DNA of 64,000 nucleotides from Massilia sp. R2A-15 (GTDB lineage Bacteria > Pseudomonadota > Gammaproteobacteria > Burkholderiales > Burkholderiaceae_D), in the NCBI RefSeq assembly GCF_030704305.1, contig NZ_CP131935.1, positions 3,472,001 to 3,536,000 on the forward strand. Direction: 5' to 3'. The notes below the pieces were generated by a model that was not told where the DNA came from, made no database searches, and worked only from the letters and a program-made list of their open reading frames with translations. Shown in pieces: positions 1-10,435 of this stretch; the stretch's first letter is position 1, and each line of letters begins with the position of its first letter. Both the position numbers and the translations under genes were made by a program.

Positions 1-1912
1 GGGTTCGCGCGCGAGCCAGCTGGGCATCGCCGATTCGGCCAACGCCGGCACCGTCAGCCAGAAGCAGCTCGAGGCGCGCACCGTGTACCGGCCCGGCGAA
101 CTGCTCGAAGCGACGCCCGGGCTGATCGTGAGCCAGCATAGCGGCGAAGGCAAGGCCAACCAGTTCTACCTGCGCGGCTTCAACCTCGATCACGGCACCG
201 ACCTGCGCACCACCGTGGATGACATGCCGGTCAACCAGCGCAGCCACGCGCACGGCCAGGGCTGGACCGACCTCAATTTCGTGATCCCCGAACTGGCCGC
301 GCGGCTCGATTACAGGAAGGGGCCGTACTCGGCGCAGGAAGGCGATTTCGCCTCCGCCGGCAGCGCCGCGATGACGTATTCCAACCGGCTGACGCAAAAC
401 GTGGCCAGCGCCACCATCGGCCAGAACGGCTATGCGCGCACCATGCTGGCCGGATCACCCGACGCAGGCAAGGGCAGCGTGCTGTACGCGCTCGAGCTGC
501 TGCACAACGACGGACCGTTCGTCCATCCCGACGACTACCAGAAGGTCAACGGGGTGCTGCGCTACAGCGAAGGCTACGCCAACAACGGCTTCTCGGTGAC
601 CGCGATGGCCTACAGCGGCAAGTGGAATGCGACCGACCAGGTGCCGTTGCGCGCGGTGGACGCCGGCGCCCTGGACCGCTTCGATGCGATCGACCCGACC
701 GACGGCGGCAACGCGCACCGCTACAGCCTGTCGGGCGTGTGGCGCCGCACCGGGTCCGACTCGGCCTCCAAGGTGAGCGTCTACATGATCCGCAACCAGC
801 TGGACCTGTATTCGAACTTCACCTACTTCCTCGACGATCCCGTCAACGGCGACCAGTTCAGCCAGCCGGACCGGCGCGTCACCAGCGGCGTGAACGCGAG
901 CCATACGTGGCACGCGCACCCGGGCGGGCGGGTGTCCGACTTCACCGTCGGCTTCCAGCTGCAAAACGATAATATCTTCAACGGCTTGTACCACACGAAG
1001 GCACGCGAGCGCCTGTCCGCCACGCGGGAAGACCACGTGACCGAAACCAGCCTTGGCGTGTATGTCGAAAACCACACGCGCTGGAACGACTGGTTGCGCA
1101 CCACCGCCGGCGTGCGCGGGGACGCTTACCGCTTCAAGGTGCGCGGCGATCTGGCCGCCAATTCGGGCACTGCGAACGACAGCCTGCTCAGTCCATCGTT
1201 GAACCTGGCGTTCGGGCCGTGGAAGCAGACCGACTTTTACGTCAATTTCGGCAACGGCTTTCACAGCAACGACGCGCGCGGCACCGTGGCGCAGGTCGCG
1301 GGCCTGGTGCGTTCGCGCGGAATGGAGGCTGGCGTGCGCACCGAGATCGTGCCGGGCCTGCAAACGTCGCTGTCGCTGTATCGCCTCGACTTCGATTCCG
1401 AGCTTACTTTTGTTGGCGACGCCGGCACGACAGAAGCGGGCCGCCCCAGCCGGCGCAACGGCATCGAGATTTCGAATTACTACAAGCCGCTGAAGTGGCT
1501 GACCATCGACGTCGATGCGGCGTTCGCGCGCGCCCGTTCGCGCGACTTTGCGCCGGAAGGCGACCGCATACCGGGCGCGGTCGAAGGCGTCGGCCAGATC
1601 GCGCTGACCGTGGACCAGCTGGGCGCCTGGTCGGGCGCGCTGCGGCTGCGCTATTTCGGCCCGCGTCCGCTCATCGAAGACAACAGCGTGCGGTCCAAAC
1701 CAAGCATGACCATCAACGGCCGCATCGCCTACCGCATCAGCAAGTCCATGAAGGTCGAACTGGAAGGCTTCAACCTGGCCAACCGGCGCGATTCGGCGAT
1801 CGACTACCTGTACGCGTCGCGCCTGAAGAACGAAACGGCGGCGGTCACGGACATCCACTTCCACCCGATCGAGTCGCGCTCGGCGCGCGTCACGCTGATC
1901 AGGAACTGGTAA
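1..1912 (+). CDS. TonB-dependent outer-membrane receptor, 5'-truncated by the window edge
   Basis: Outer-membrane gated porin for energised import of a ligand such as a siderophore, metal complex or other small molecule. The reading frame is open from base 2, so the signal peptide and the start of the plug lie outside the window; 636 residues are visible. The early part is a plug domain (FYLRGFNLDHGTD, then DDMPVNQRSHAHGQGW), followed by alternating short and long strands typical of a 22-stranded barrel (for example FTVGFQLQNDN, TDFYVNFGNGFHSND, VELEGFNLANRRDSA). The protein ends TLIRNW; a terminal aromatic residue is the usual barrel-assembly signal. GTG at 83 is not the real start because conserved plug sequence continues upstream of it. 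The ligand cannot be assigned from sequence. The next gene, a 2OG-Fe dioxygenase, starts 41 bp downstream but shows no obvious functional tie. Confidence 0.9.
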   Translation, partial: GSRASQLGIADSANAGTVSQKQLEARTVYRPGELLEATPGLIVSQHSGEGKANQFYLRGFNLDHGTDLRTTVDDMPVNQRSHAHGQGWTDLNFVIPELAARLDYRKGPYSAQEGDFASAGSAAMTYSNRLTQNVASATIGQNGYARTMLAGSPDAGKGSVLYALELLHNDGPFVHPDDYQKVNGVLRYSEGYANNGFSVTAMAYSGKWNATDQVPLRAVDAGALDRFDAIDPTDGGNAHRYSLSGVWRRTGSDSASKVSVYMIRNQLDLYSNFTYFLDDPVNGDQFSQPDRRVTSGVNASHTWHAHPGGRVSDFTVGFQLQNDNIFNGLYHTKARERLSATREDHVTETSLGVYVENHTRWNDWLRTTAGVRGDAYRFKVRGDLAANSGTANDSLLSPSLNLAFGPWKQTDFYVNFGNGFHSNDARGTVAQVAGLVRSRGMEAGVRTEIVPGLQTSLSLYRLDFDSELTFVGDAGTTEAGRPSRRNGIEISNYYKPLKWLTIDVDAAFARARSRDFAPEGDRIPGAVEGVGQIALTVDQLGAWSGALRLRYFGPRPLIEDNSVRSKPSMTINGRIAYRISKSMKVELEGFNLANRRDSAIDYLYASRLKNETAAVTDIHFHPIESRSARVTLIRNW

Positions 1913-1953
1913 GGGCCGCACGCAGGTGAGTCAAAAATGCTACGCTATCGGCG

Positions 1954-2706
1954 ATGACGACTCCCGCCCTTCCCTTTACCGATCCATCCGAGCTGGCGCA
2001 CGACCTGCGCACGGCCGGCTACGCGCTGCTGCGCCCCCTTGATGTCGCCGCCCTCGCCGGCTGCAGCATCGGCGACCTGAATGCGCTGGTCCCCGCCTGG
2101 GACTACCTCGCGCCGGACAACTACCTCAAGGACGGCGGCCGCTACCGGCGCCGCCGCCACTCCTGCTTCATCGACGACGGCGCCGCGTTGGCGCAGACGC
2201 CGCATCGCGCGCACTGGCAGCCGATCGAATACAACGCCCTTCACGGCGGCATGCACCGGCTGTTCGAGCCGATCGAGCCGGCGACCATCGCGCAGCCGGC
2301 GTGGAGCAAGCTGCTGCATGCGCTCGGGCAGGCCTGCTCCGCGGTCAAAGGCGCGCAGCCGTGGCACGTCGAAGCGCACCAGTTCCGCATCGACACGCTC
2401 GAAGGCATCGGGCGGCCGACGCCGGAGGGAGCGCACCGGGACGGCGTCGATTTCGTCGCCGTGCTGCTGGTCGGGCGCCACAACATCAAGGGCGGCGAAA
2501 CGCGTATCTTCGAAGCGGCCGGCCCTGGCGGCAAGCGCTTCACGATGCTCGAGCCCTGGACGCTGCTGATGCTCGACGACGCCGCAGTGATCCACGAGTC
2601 CACGCCGATCCAGCCGACCGGCGAGAACGGCTACCGCGACACGCTGGTGCTGACCTGGCGCGCCGGCGCTTTCCAGGGCGAGGACGCGCCGCCGGATCCG
2701 GTATAG
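1954..2706 (+). CDS. 2OG-Fe(II) dioxygenase family protein (BsmA/IDO-like)
   Basis: A 250-residue soluble protein whose C-terminal half carries the non-haem iron facial triad of 2-oxoglutarate-dependent dioxygenases: H161-x-D163 in GAHRDGVDF, distal H214 in AVIHEST, and R228 in GYRDTLVLTW, placed where the 2OG carboxylate-binding arginine is expected. The pattern fits the 2OG-Fe dioxygenase family that includes amino-acid hydroxylases such as L-isoleucine dioxygenase and the biofilm-associated BsmA. Substrate here is unknown; a free amino acid is a family-based guess. ATG at 1954 is chosen because the N-terminal helix (ELAHDLRTAGYALLRPLD) is complete from it; no strong Shine-Dalgarno is visible. 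The following kinase gene begins 27 bp downstream on the same strand and may be cotranscribed. Confidence 0.82.
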   Translation: MTTPALPFTDPSELAHDLRTAGYALLRPLDVAALAGCSIGDLNALVPAWDYLAPDNYLKDGGRYRRRRHSCFIDDGAALAQTPHRAHWQPIEYNALHGGMHRLFEPIEPATIAQPAWSKLLHALGQACSAVKGAQPWHVEAHQFRIDTLEGIGRPTPEGAHRDGVDFVAVLLVGRHNIKGGETRIFEAAGPGGKRFTMLEPWTLLMLDDAAVIHESTPIQPTGENGYRDTLVLTWRAGAFQGEDAPPDPV

Positions 2707-2733
2707 TTCAGGCCTCGAACCAGGAGGCGAAAC

Positions 2734-4092
<1,359 letters not shown>

Positions 4093-4101
4093 CCCGGCAT
4101 C

Positions 4102-4134
4102 AAAAAAAACGCCCGCGACCTTGCGGTGCGGGCG
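4102..4134 (-). terminator. Rho-independent terminator for the DUF1800-DUF1501 transcript
   Basis: Read on the minus strand, a 7-bp GC stem (arms at 4128-4134 and 4110-4116, loop 4117-4127) is followed by eight T residues (4109-4102). It lies about 80 bp beyond the stop of the DUF1501 gene. Read on the plus strand there is no T-run, so it should not terminate the kinase gene. Confidence 0.8.
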
Positions 4135-4213
4135 GTAATCCAATTTGCGGGAAATTGGAGGAGACAGGTCCAATATAGTCCGCTTTATGGTGCGCTGCAA
4201 TACCGTAAAACTA

Positions 4214-5446
4214 CTATGCTTTCATCAGCTGGAATCCTGCCTGGCGCTGCGGCATGTTGGGGAATATCTGCGCCAGCTGGCGGTCGTTCAGGCGCATGTG
4301 GCGTTCGGCGACCTGCGCCAGCACCGAGCGGAAATCGGTCGTCACTGGCAGGTCGCGCCCTTCGTTCAGCGCTGCGTCGCCCACGCCCTGCCAGTCGCCG
4401 TACACCTTGCCGCCGTTGACGCCGCCGCCCATCACCCACATCACGTTGCCGTGACCGTGGTCGGTGCCGCCGTTGCCGTTTTCCCGCGCGGTGCGGCCGA
4501 ATTCGGACATCACGATCACCGTCGTGTCATCGAACATCGGCCCCAGGCGCTGCGCCAGCACGGCCAGGCCATGTCCCAGCGGCGCTAGGCGGCTGGCCAG
4601 CTGGCCCTTGCCGGCGCCCTGGTTGGCGTGGGTGTCCCAGCCGCCCAGCGCGATGAAGGCGAGCTGGATTTTCGGATCGTTGCGCATCAGCGCGGCCAGG
4701 CGCGCGGCGTCGTCCGGGAAGCCGTTCGGCAGCGGCGCGCCGCCGTCGGCCGGATTCATCTCGCCGGCTGCCGCCGCTTCCATCACTTCCTTGTGCGCGT
4801 TCTTGCCGTCCTGGTAGGCGCGGCCGAAGCGCTCGTGGCTCGCATACATCTGGTCGAACGCCGCGCCGATGGCCGGGCGGTCGAGGATGTTGGCCTTGGT
4901 GGCGGCGATCACGTTCGGCAGGTTGACCGCCGCCGACGCGCCCGACAGGATGCGCGGCATGAGCGGCCCGATCGCCAGCGCGCGGCTCGGCGTCGAGGTT
5001 CCGGGCAGCGCCGTGACCAGGCGGTTCATCCAGCCGTCCGGCGTGTTCTTGCGGCCCGGCGTGGCCGACTCCATGTAGTCCTGCGCGTCGAAGTGCGAAC
5101 GGGTGCTGTCTGGCGAGCCGCTGGCATGGACGAAGGCGAGCTTCTTTTCCTGCCACAAGGGCTGCAGCGTGGCCAGCGCGGGATGCATGCCGAAGTAGCC
5201 GTCCAGGTCCAGCGCGCCGCCTTCCATGCCGGGTGCGGACAGGCCGATGGTCGGGCGCAGGCGCAGGTAGTTTTCGTCGGCGACCGGCGCCACCACGTTC
5301 AGGCCGTCGACCGCGCCGCGCAGCATCACGACGATCAGTTTTTTCTTGGTTGGATTTTCGCCGGTGGCGGCCCACGCGCTGCGGCCGACAGGCAGCACCA
5401 GGCTCGCGCCCAGCGCCATCGAATTGAGGAAGTCTCTGCGTTTCAT
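4214..5446 (-). CDS. DUF1501 domain protein, Tat-exported
   Basis: A 410-residue protein of the DUF1501 family (alkaline-phosphatase-like fold, function not established). The start is ATG at 5446, giving the N-terminus MKRRDFLNSMALGASLVLP, a twin-arginine (RRDFL) signal with a short hydrophobic stretch and an A-W-A cleavage region; the protein should be exported folded, perhaps with a cofactor. Conserved segments include VMLRGAVDGLNVV, GGWDTHANQG and VMSEFGRTARENGNGGTDHGHG, the metal-site-like motifs usual in this family. It begins 16 bp after the DUF1800 gene ends, so the two are an operon; this pairing is widespread in bacteria and the role remains unknown. A terminator follows at 4102-4134. 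Confidence 0.9.
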   Translation of the reverse strand: MKRRDFLNSMALGASLVLPVGRSAWAATGENPTKKKLIVVMLRGAVDGLNVVAPVADENYLRLRPTIGLSAPGMEGGALDLDGYFGMHPALATLQPLWQEKKLAFVHASGSPDSTRSHFDAQDYMESATPGRKNTPDGWMNRLVTALPGTSTPSRALAIGPLMPRILSGASAAVNLPNVIAATKANILDRPAIGAAFDQMYASHERFGRAYQDGKNAHKEVMEAAAAGEMNPADGGAPLPNGFPDDAARLAALMRNDPKIQLAFIALGGWDTHANQGAGKGQLASRLAPLGHGLAVLAQRLGPMFDDTTVIVMSEFGRTARENGNGGTDHGHGNVMWVMGGGVNGGKVYGDWQGVGDAALNEGRDLPVTTDFRSVLAQVAERHMRLNDRQLAQIFPNMPQRQAGFQLMKA

Positions 5447-5462
5447 GTTCTTGTCGTCCGCT

Positions 5463-6983
5463 TTAGTGTTGCATGAAGTCGGGGCTGCCGAGCAGCATGG
5501 CGGCGCGCAAAGGCTCCGCATTGCCGGCAACGGTGCTCAGGGTGCGGCTCGAAATGGCGCCGCCCAGGGTGGCCTGCAGCTGCGTCGCATCGAGTTCCGG
5601 CGCGGCGGGCGCCGACATCGCCGGCGTCTTCGACAGCGGCAGCTTGCCGCCGGCGAGCGCGGTCGCGAACGTGATGCGGCGCGTCAGCGCGTCGGGATTG
5701 AGCCACGCTTCCTGGGTGTTCTTGTAGCCGTCCGGCGTCAGGCAGCCGTACAGCGGCATGCCCAGCTGGGTCATGGTACCGAGCAGCGGCTGGATGTTGG
5801 TCACCGGCGCGCCGCTGGCGCGGGCCGCGGAAATCACGAACTGGTAAGGCGTCTTGAACTTGGCGCCCACCGCTTCCGGCGCCATGAACTGCTGGCTCGA
5901 AAACAGCGTGCGCAGCACCGAGCGGATGTCGCCCTTTGACGCCATGTACATGCGCGCCATGCGTTCGACCAGCGCCGGCGGCGGTTCATCCTGCACGAAG
6001 TACTGCGCCAGCTTGTAGCTGATGTGGTGCGCGGTGGACGGATGCATCGCCAGCACGTCGAGCGCCATTTCGCCCTCGGCCAGTCCCTCGCTTTTCACTT
6101 CGCGGCCCAGCCAGTGCTTGACGCCCTTGTCGTGGCGCGCGAGGTCGAAGCGGAAGGTCTGGTTGCTCAGCATGAGCGTGCGCTGGTCGTAGCCCCAGCC
6201 GGTCAGCATGCGCGCCAGTTCGGTGACATCCTTCTGCGTGTAGCCGCCGTCCACGCCCAGCGTGTGCAGCTCCATGATCTCGCGCGCGAAGTTCTCATTC
6301 AGGCCGCTGGCCTTGCCCTTCGGCGTCAGCGCCAGCGCGGCGCGCACCCTGCCCGGGGTGTAGCCGGCCACGGTCGACAGGTTGTTGTCGAGGTAGTACA
6401 GCATCGCCGGATGCTTGGCGGTCGCGCCCAGCATGTCGCGGAAGGAGCCAAGCACGTAAGGCCGGATCGCATCGCGCTCGTAGCTGGCGACCAGCGCGCG
6501 GTCGATGCCCTTGCCGGAGAAGACGTTGAAGTGGTTGTACCAGAAATCGACCATCACCTCTTCGAGCTGGCGCGGGCTGTCGATCGCGCGCAGCAAGCGC
6601 GCCTCGGCCGTCTCCATCGCGATCGCCGTCAGCGCGAGGCGGCGCTTCTGCTTCGCGCCCTCGTCCTCGACGCGCACCTGCTTTTGCAGGTCGACGAATT
6701 GATCGACCACGTCGCCGGCCTTGCGGTTGACGGCGGCCAGCGAAGCGAGGCGCTCGGTCAGCGCGGCGGGCATGGGGATGGTTTCGGGGTGCAGCTGTTC
6801 GTCGATGTAGCGCTCGACGCCGATCTGCCTGACGCGTTCGATGTCGCCCGGTTTCGGGCCGAACGCGAGGCGGTTCAGGACATGGACCGCCTGCTGGTCG
6901 GGGGTGAGCGTCTGGGCGCCGGCCGGCGCCGCGGCCCATACCAGGGCGCTGAAGAGGAAGAGGGATAGTCGTTGTGTTTTCAT
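5463..6983 (-). CDS. DUF1800 domain protein, secreted
   Basis: A 506-residue DUF1800 protein. The start at 6983 gives MKTQRLSLFLFSALVWAAAPAGAQ, a classical Sec signal peptide with cleavage near AGA-Q; an upstream in-frame ATG at 7067 would bury that signal, so it is not used. Family-like segments are HVLNRLAFGPKPGD near the N-terminus, VDFWYNHFNVFSGKG, LNENFAREIMELHTLGVDGGYTQKD and LTGWGYDQR. DUF1800 proteins have no proven biochemical role. The gene is the first of a two-gene minus-strand operon with the Tat-exported DUF1501 protein, and is transcribed divergently from the TetR gene at 7147. Confidence 0.9.
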   Translation of the reverse strand: MKTQRLSLFLFSALVWAAAPAGAQTLTPDQQAVHVLNRLAFGPKPGDIERVRQIGVERYIDEQLHPETIPMPAALTERLASLAAVNRKAGDVVDQFVDLQKQVRVEDEGAKQKRRLALTAIAMETAEARLLRAIDSPRQLEEVMVDFWYNHFNVFSGKGIDRALVASYERDAIRPYVLGSFRDMLGATAKHPAMLYYLDNNLSTVAGYTPGRVRAALALTPKGKASGLNENFAREIMELHTLGVDGGYTQKDVTELARMLTGWGYDQRTLMLSNQTFRFDLARHDKGVKHWLGREVKSEGLAEGEMALDVLAMHPSTAHHISYKLAQYFVQDEPPPALVERMARMYMASKGDIRSVLRTLFSSQQFMAPEAVGAKFKTPYQFVISAARASGAPVTNIQPLLGTMTQLGMPLYGCLTPDGYKNTQEAWLNPDALTRRITFATALAGGKLPLSKTPAMSAPAAPELDATQLQATLGGAISSRTLSTVAGNAEPLRAAMLLGSPDFMQH

Positions 6984-7099
6984 TGTAGTCTCGAGCCGAC
7001 ATCGAAGTGTGCCGTGTTCATATTTATATCCCAACTGCCCCCGTAGATGAAGCTTGCTGTGTTTCAATTGTAAGCAGATGTAACAGCAAGTTCAATCAA

Positions 7100-7148
7100 G
7101 CGTTTTACTTATATCGGCCGATTGACAATTGTGGTGTAATTTGACAAT
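7100..7148. promoter_or_regulatory. Divergent promoter/operator region between DUF1800 and TetR genes
   Basis: A perfect 10-bp palindrome ATCGGCCGAT (7113-7122) abuts TTGACAAT (7122-7129), and TTGACAAT recurs at 7141-7148, 19 bp away and overlapping the TetR start codon. About two helical turns between direct repeats, next to a palindrome and in front of a TetR-type gene, is a reasonable operator layout. No convincing -10 element could be placed, so the assignment is tentative. Confidence 0.35.
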
Positions 7149-7863
7149 GGAATATTCAGGCGACAACATCAACGACGACACCCGCAAGACCCGCTCGGAC
7201 GGCGCCCAGTCGCGCGAACGCCTGCTGCTGGCCGCGCAGCGCCTGTTCGCCGAGCAGGGATTCGCCCCTACCTCAACCCGCGAGATCGCGCTCGCCGCAG
7301 GCACCAACGTTGCGTCGATCAGCTACTACTTCGGCGACAAGGCCGGCCTGTACCGCGCCGCTTTCCGCGAACTGGCGCCCTGCCCGCGCAAGGACGTCGC
7401 GGCGTTCACCGACCCCGCCGCGTCGCTGCGCGAATCGCTCGAGGCGTTCTACGCGATGCTGCTCGGGCAGCTCAAGCAGGGCGACCTGCAGCGCCTGTCG
7501 ATGCGCCTGTGGTTCCGCGAGATGCTCGAGCCGACCGGCCTGTGGCTCGACGAGATCGACAACGGCATCCGTCCCGCGCACGCCGGCCTGGTGCAGGTGC
7601 TGGGGCGCCATCTGGGCAGCGCCGCGCCGGCCGACGACGTGGCGCGGCTCGCGTTCGCGGTGGTTGGAATGGCCATCCACCTGATGATCTCGCGCGACGT
7701 CGTCGAGCAGCTCACGCCGCAGCTGCTGGCCGACGGCGCCGCGATCGACACCTGGACCGCGCGTCTGGTCGCTTACGCCGAGGCGATGGTCCACGCGGAG
7801 AAAGCCCGCATGGAGGCCGCGGCGGCGCCGAAACAATCACAGCCACGAAAGAACAAAGCATGA
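7147..7863 (+). CDS. TetR/AcrR-family transcriptional regulator of the efflux operon (CecR-like)
   Basis: A 238-residue TetR-type repressor. The N-terminal helix-turn-helix spans about residues 23-70 (RERLLLAAQRLFAEQGF ... TREIALAAGTNVASISYYFGDKAGLY), the classical TetR signature. The C-terminal region (LGQLKQGDLQRLSMRLWFREMLEPTG) resembles the DUF1956 ligand domain found in CecR/YbiH proteins, which control efflux genes. ATG 7147 is preferred to an in-frame GTG at 7129 because the GTG lies in the likely promoter. Its stop codon overlaps the ATG of the outer-membrane factor gene (ATGA at 7860-7863), so the regulator is cotranscribed and translationally coupled with the pump it probably controls. 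Inducer unknown. Confidence 0.9.
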   Translation: MEYSGDNINDDTRKTRSDGAQSRERLLLAAQRLFAEQGFAPTSTREIALAAGTNVASISYYFGDKAGLYRAAFRELAPCPRKDVAAFTDPAASLRESLEAFYAMLLGQLKQGDLQRLSMRLWFREMLEPTGLWLDEIDNGIRPAHAGLVQVLGRHLGSAAPADDVARLAFAVVGMAIHLMISRDVVEQLTPQLLADGAAIDTWTARLVAYAEAMVHAEKARMEAAAAPKQSQPRKNKA

Positions 7864-9260
7864 AGATAGCCCGCATATTGACGACCGCCGCCGCGCCGCT
7901 CGCGCTGTGCGCCTGCGCCCTGTCCCCGCCGGCGCCGAAGGTCGATCCGCTGGCGCCGGCCAGCTGGGAAGCGGCGCCCGCGCACAACGGCAGCCTGACC
8001 GACCTGGCCAGCTGGTGGCGGCAGCAGGGCGACCCGTTGCTGGCGCAGCTGATCGATGCGGCACAGGCGGCCAGCCCCACGGTGTCGAGCGCGCGATCGC
8101 GCATCATGCAGGCGCGCGCCCAGCGCGTGGCGGCCGGCGCGGCGCTGCTGCCGTCGGTGGATGCGGCGGCCAGCATCAGCCGCTCGAACCAGCAAAGCGC
8201 GGTCCCGACCGGAACCACCTCGCAGGCCGCATTCCAGGCCGCGTGGGAAATCGACTTGTTCGGCGCGCGCCGGGCCGAGCGCCGCGCCGCCGGGGAACGG
8301 CTGGCCGGCGCGCAGGCGGGCTGGCACGAAGCGCGCGTGTCGGTGGCCGCCGAAACCGCGAACCAGTATTACGCATTGCGCGCCTGCGAACAGCTACTGG
8401 CGGTGGCCGAACAGGACGCGGCATCGCGCGACGACACCTCGCGCCTGACGCAGCTGACCACCGACGCCGGTTTCCAGTCGCCGGCGACCGCGGCGCTGGC
8501 ACGCGCCAGCGCCGCCGAAGGCCGCAGCCGCGCGACCGCCCAGCGCGCCCAGTGCGACCTCGACGTCAAGGCGCTGGTGATGCTGACCGCACTCCCCGAG
8601 CCGGACCTGCGCCGGAAGATCGCCGGCGCGACCGCCGTTGCGGCCGCGTCGATCGAGATCAGCGCGCTGCCGGCGCAGACGCTGGCGCAGCGTCCCGACG
8701 TGTTCAACGCCGAACGCGAAGTAGCCGCTGCGAGCGCGGAGGTGGGCAGCGCCCAGGCAGACCGCTATCCGCGCCTGTCGCTGCAGGGCGCGGTGGGCGT
8801 CGCCAACTTCCGCAGCGGCGGCGAAAACACGAAGCTCGATACCTGGACCATCGGCCCGCTGGCGCTGACCGTGCCGGTGTTCGACGCCGGCCGGCGCAGC
8901 GCCAACGTGGACGCCGCCCGCGCGCGCTACAACAACGCCGTCGTCAGCTACCGCGCGGTGGCGCGCCAGGCGGTGCGCGAAGTCGAAGAGGCGCTGGTCA
9001 ATCTGCGCAGCACCGCGCAGCGCAGCGACGACGCGCAGGTGGCGATGGACGGCTACCGCTATTCGTTCCGCGCGACCGAAGACCTGTACAAGAACGGGCT
9101 GGCCAGCCTGCTGCAGCTGGAAGACGCGCGGCGCACCCGGCTCGCCGCCGAAAACGCCGTCGTGACCCTGCAGCGCGAGCGCAACGCCGCCTGGATCGCG
9201 CTTTACCGCGCCGCCGGCGGCGGCTGGACGCCCGCCGCCAACTTCGCCGCCGCCCAATGA
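7860..9260 (+). CDS. RND efflux outer-membrane lipoprotein (NodT/OprM family)
   Basis: A 466-residue TolC-like outer-membrane factor forming the exit duct of a tripartite pump. The N-terminus MKIARILTTAAAPLALCAC is a lipoprotein signal with candidate lipidated Cys17 or Cys19. The body shows the two-repeat OMF layout: long helices (RSRIMQARAQRVAAGAALLPSVDA; QADRYPRLSLQGAVG) and the second-repeat motif VPVFDAGRRSANVDAARARYNNAV. It starts by ATGA overlap with the TetR gene and its own stop overlaps a potential ATG of the adaptor gene. Gene order regulator-OMF-adaptor-pump is less common than OMF-last but is seen in Burkholderiales. Substrate not predictable. Confidence 0.92.
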   Translation: MKIARILTTAAAPLALCACALSPPAPKVDPLAPASWEAAPAHNGSLTDLASWWRQQGDPLLAQLIDAAQAASPTVSSARSRIMQARAQRVAAGAALLPSVDAAASISRSNQQSAVPTGTTSQAAFQAAWEIDLFGARRAERRAAGERLAGAQAGWHEARVSVAAETANQYYALRACEQLLAVAEQDAASRDDTSRLTQLTTDAGFQSPATAALARASAAEGRSRATAQRAQCDLDVKALVMLTALPEPDLRRKIAGATAVAAASIEISALPAQTLAQRPDVFNAEREVAAASAEVGSAQADRYPRLSLQGAVGVANFRSGGENTKLDTWTIGPLALTVPVFDAGRRSANVDAARARYNNAVVSYRAVARQAVREVEEALVNLRSTAQRSDDAQVAMDGYRYSFRATEDLYKNGLASLLQLEDARRTRLAAENAVVTLQRERNAAWIALYRAAGGGWTPAANFAAAQ

Positions 9261-9286
9261 ATCGCTTGAATACGGAATCCCAGAAC

Positions 9287-10426
9287 ATGAAAAATCTGCT
9301 GCTCAATCCCGCTTCCGCCCTCGTCTTCGGCGTTCTGGCCGCCTGCGCCGCCGCGACCGTGCTGGTCTCCCCCGCCGCCGCCGACGACAAGAAGCCCGCG
9401 CCGCCCAAGCCCTCGCTGACCGTCACCACCACACGTCCATCGGCCGCCAACCTGCCGGTCAAGCTCTCCGCCAACGGCAACGTGGCGGCGTGGCAGGAGG
9501 CGATCATCGGCAGCGAAACCGGCGGCTTTCGCCTCAACGAAGTGCGCGTGAATGTCGGCGACATCGTCAAAAAGGGCCAGGTACTGGCGGTGTTCTCGGC
9601 GGACAGCGTGAACGCCGACGTGGCGCAGGCGCGCGCGGCGCTGCAGGAAACGCGCGCCAACGCCGCCGAAGCGAGCGCCAATGCGGCGCGCGCCCGCACC
9701 TTGCAGACCTCGGGCGCGCTGTCGGCGCAGCAGATCAGCCAGTACATGACGGCCGAGCAGACCGCGAATGCGCGCATCGCCGCGTCGCAGGCCACGCTGG
9801 CGGCGCAGCAGCTGCGCCTGAAATACACGCAGGTGGTGGCGCCGGACAGCGGCGTGATCTCGGCGCGCAGCGCCACCGTCGGCTCGGTGGTCGGCGTGGG
9901 CACGGAACTGTTCCGCATGATCCGCCAGGGCCGCCTCGAGTGGCGCGCCGAAGTGATCGCGGCCGACCTGGCGCGCATCAAGCCGGGCACCAGGGCCGTG
10001 GTCAAGGCAGCCAGCGGCGCCGAACTGACCGGCACGGTGCGCATGATCGCGCCGACCATCGATCCGCAAACCCGCTCGGCGCTGGTGTATGTCGACCTGC
10101 CGCCGTCGCTCTCGGCGAACTCCCCGTTCAAGGCCGGCATGTTCGCCAGCGGCCAGTTTGAGCTGGGCACGTCGGACGCGATGACCGTGCCGCAGCAGGC
10201 GGTGGTTGTGCGCGACGGCTTCAGCTACGTGTTCCGTCTGAACGCCGATCAGCGCGTCAGCCAGCTCAAGGTGCAGACCGGGCGCCGCCTGTCCGACCGC
10301 ATCGAAGTGATCAAAGGCCTGAAGCCGGAGGAGCAGGTGGTGGTCTCCGGCGCCGGCTTCCTCAACGACGGCGACCTGGTACGCAACGTGCCCGCGGCAG
10401 CGCCGGCGGCGGTCGCGGCCAAATAA
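9287..10426 (+). CDS. RND efflux periplasmic adaptor (membrane-fusion protein)
   Basis: A 379-residue membrane-fusion protein bridging the RND pump and the outer-membrane channel. From ATG 9287 the N-terminus is MKNLLLNPASALVFGVLAAC, a lipoprotein-like signal (LAAC), followed by an Ala-rich linker. Lipoyl half-motifs flank a helical hairpin: first half NVGDIVKKGQVLAVF, hairpin about ADVAQARAALQETRANAAE to ATLAAQQL, second half VVAPDSGVISARSATVGSVV, then beta-barrel and membrane-proximal domains. An alternative start, ATG 9257, overlaps the OMF stop (ATGA) and adds ten residues; 9287 is chosen because it puts the positive charge directly before the hydrophobic segment. The pump gene follows 9 bp later. 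Confidence 0.9.
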   Translation: MKNLLLNPASALVFGVLAACAAATVLVSPAAADDKKPAPPKPSLTVTTTRPSAANLPVKLSANGNVAAWQEAIIGSETGGFRLNEVRVNVGDIVKKGQVLAVFSADSVNADVAQARAALQETRANAAEASANAARARTLQTSGALSAQQISQYMTAEQTANARIAASQATLAAQQLRLKYTQVVAPDSGVISARSATVGSVVGVGTELFRMIRQGRLEWRAEVIAADLARIKPGTRAVVKAASGAELTGTVRMIAPTIDPQTRSALVYVDLPPSLSANSPFKAGMFASGQFELGTSDAMTVPQQAVVVRDGFSYVFRLNADQRVSQLKVQTGRRLSDRIEVIKGLKPEEQVVVSGAGFLNDGDLVRNVPAAAPAAVAAK

Positions 10427-10435
10427 GGAATCGCC

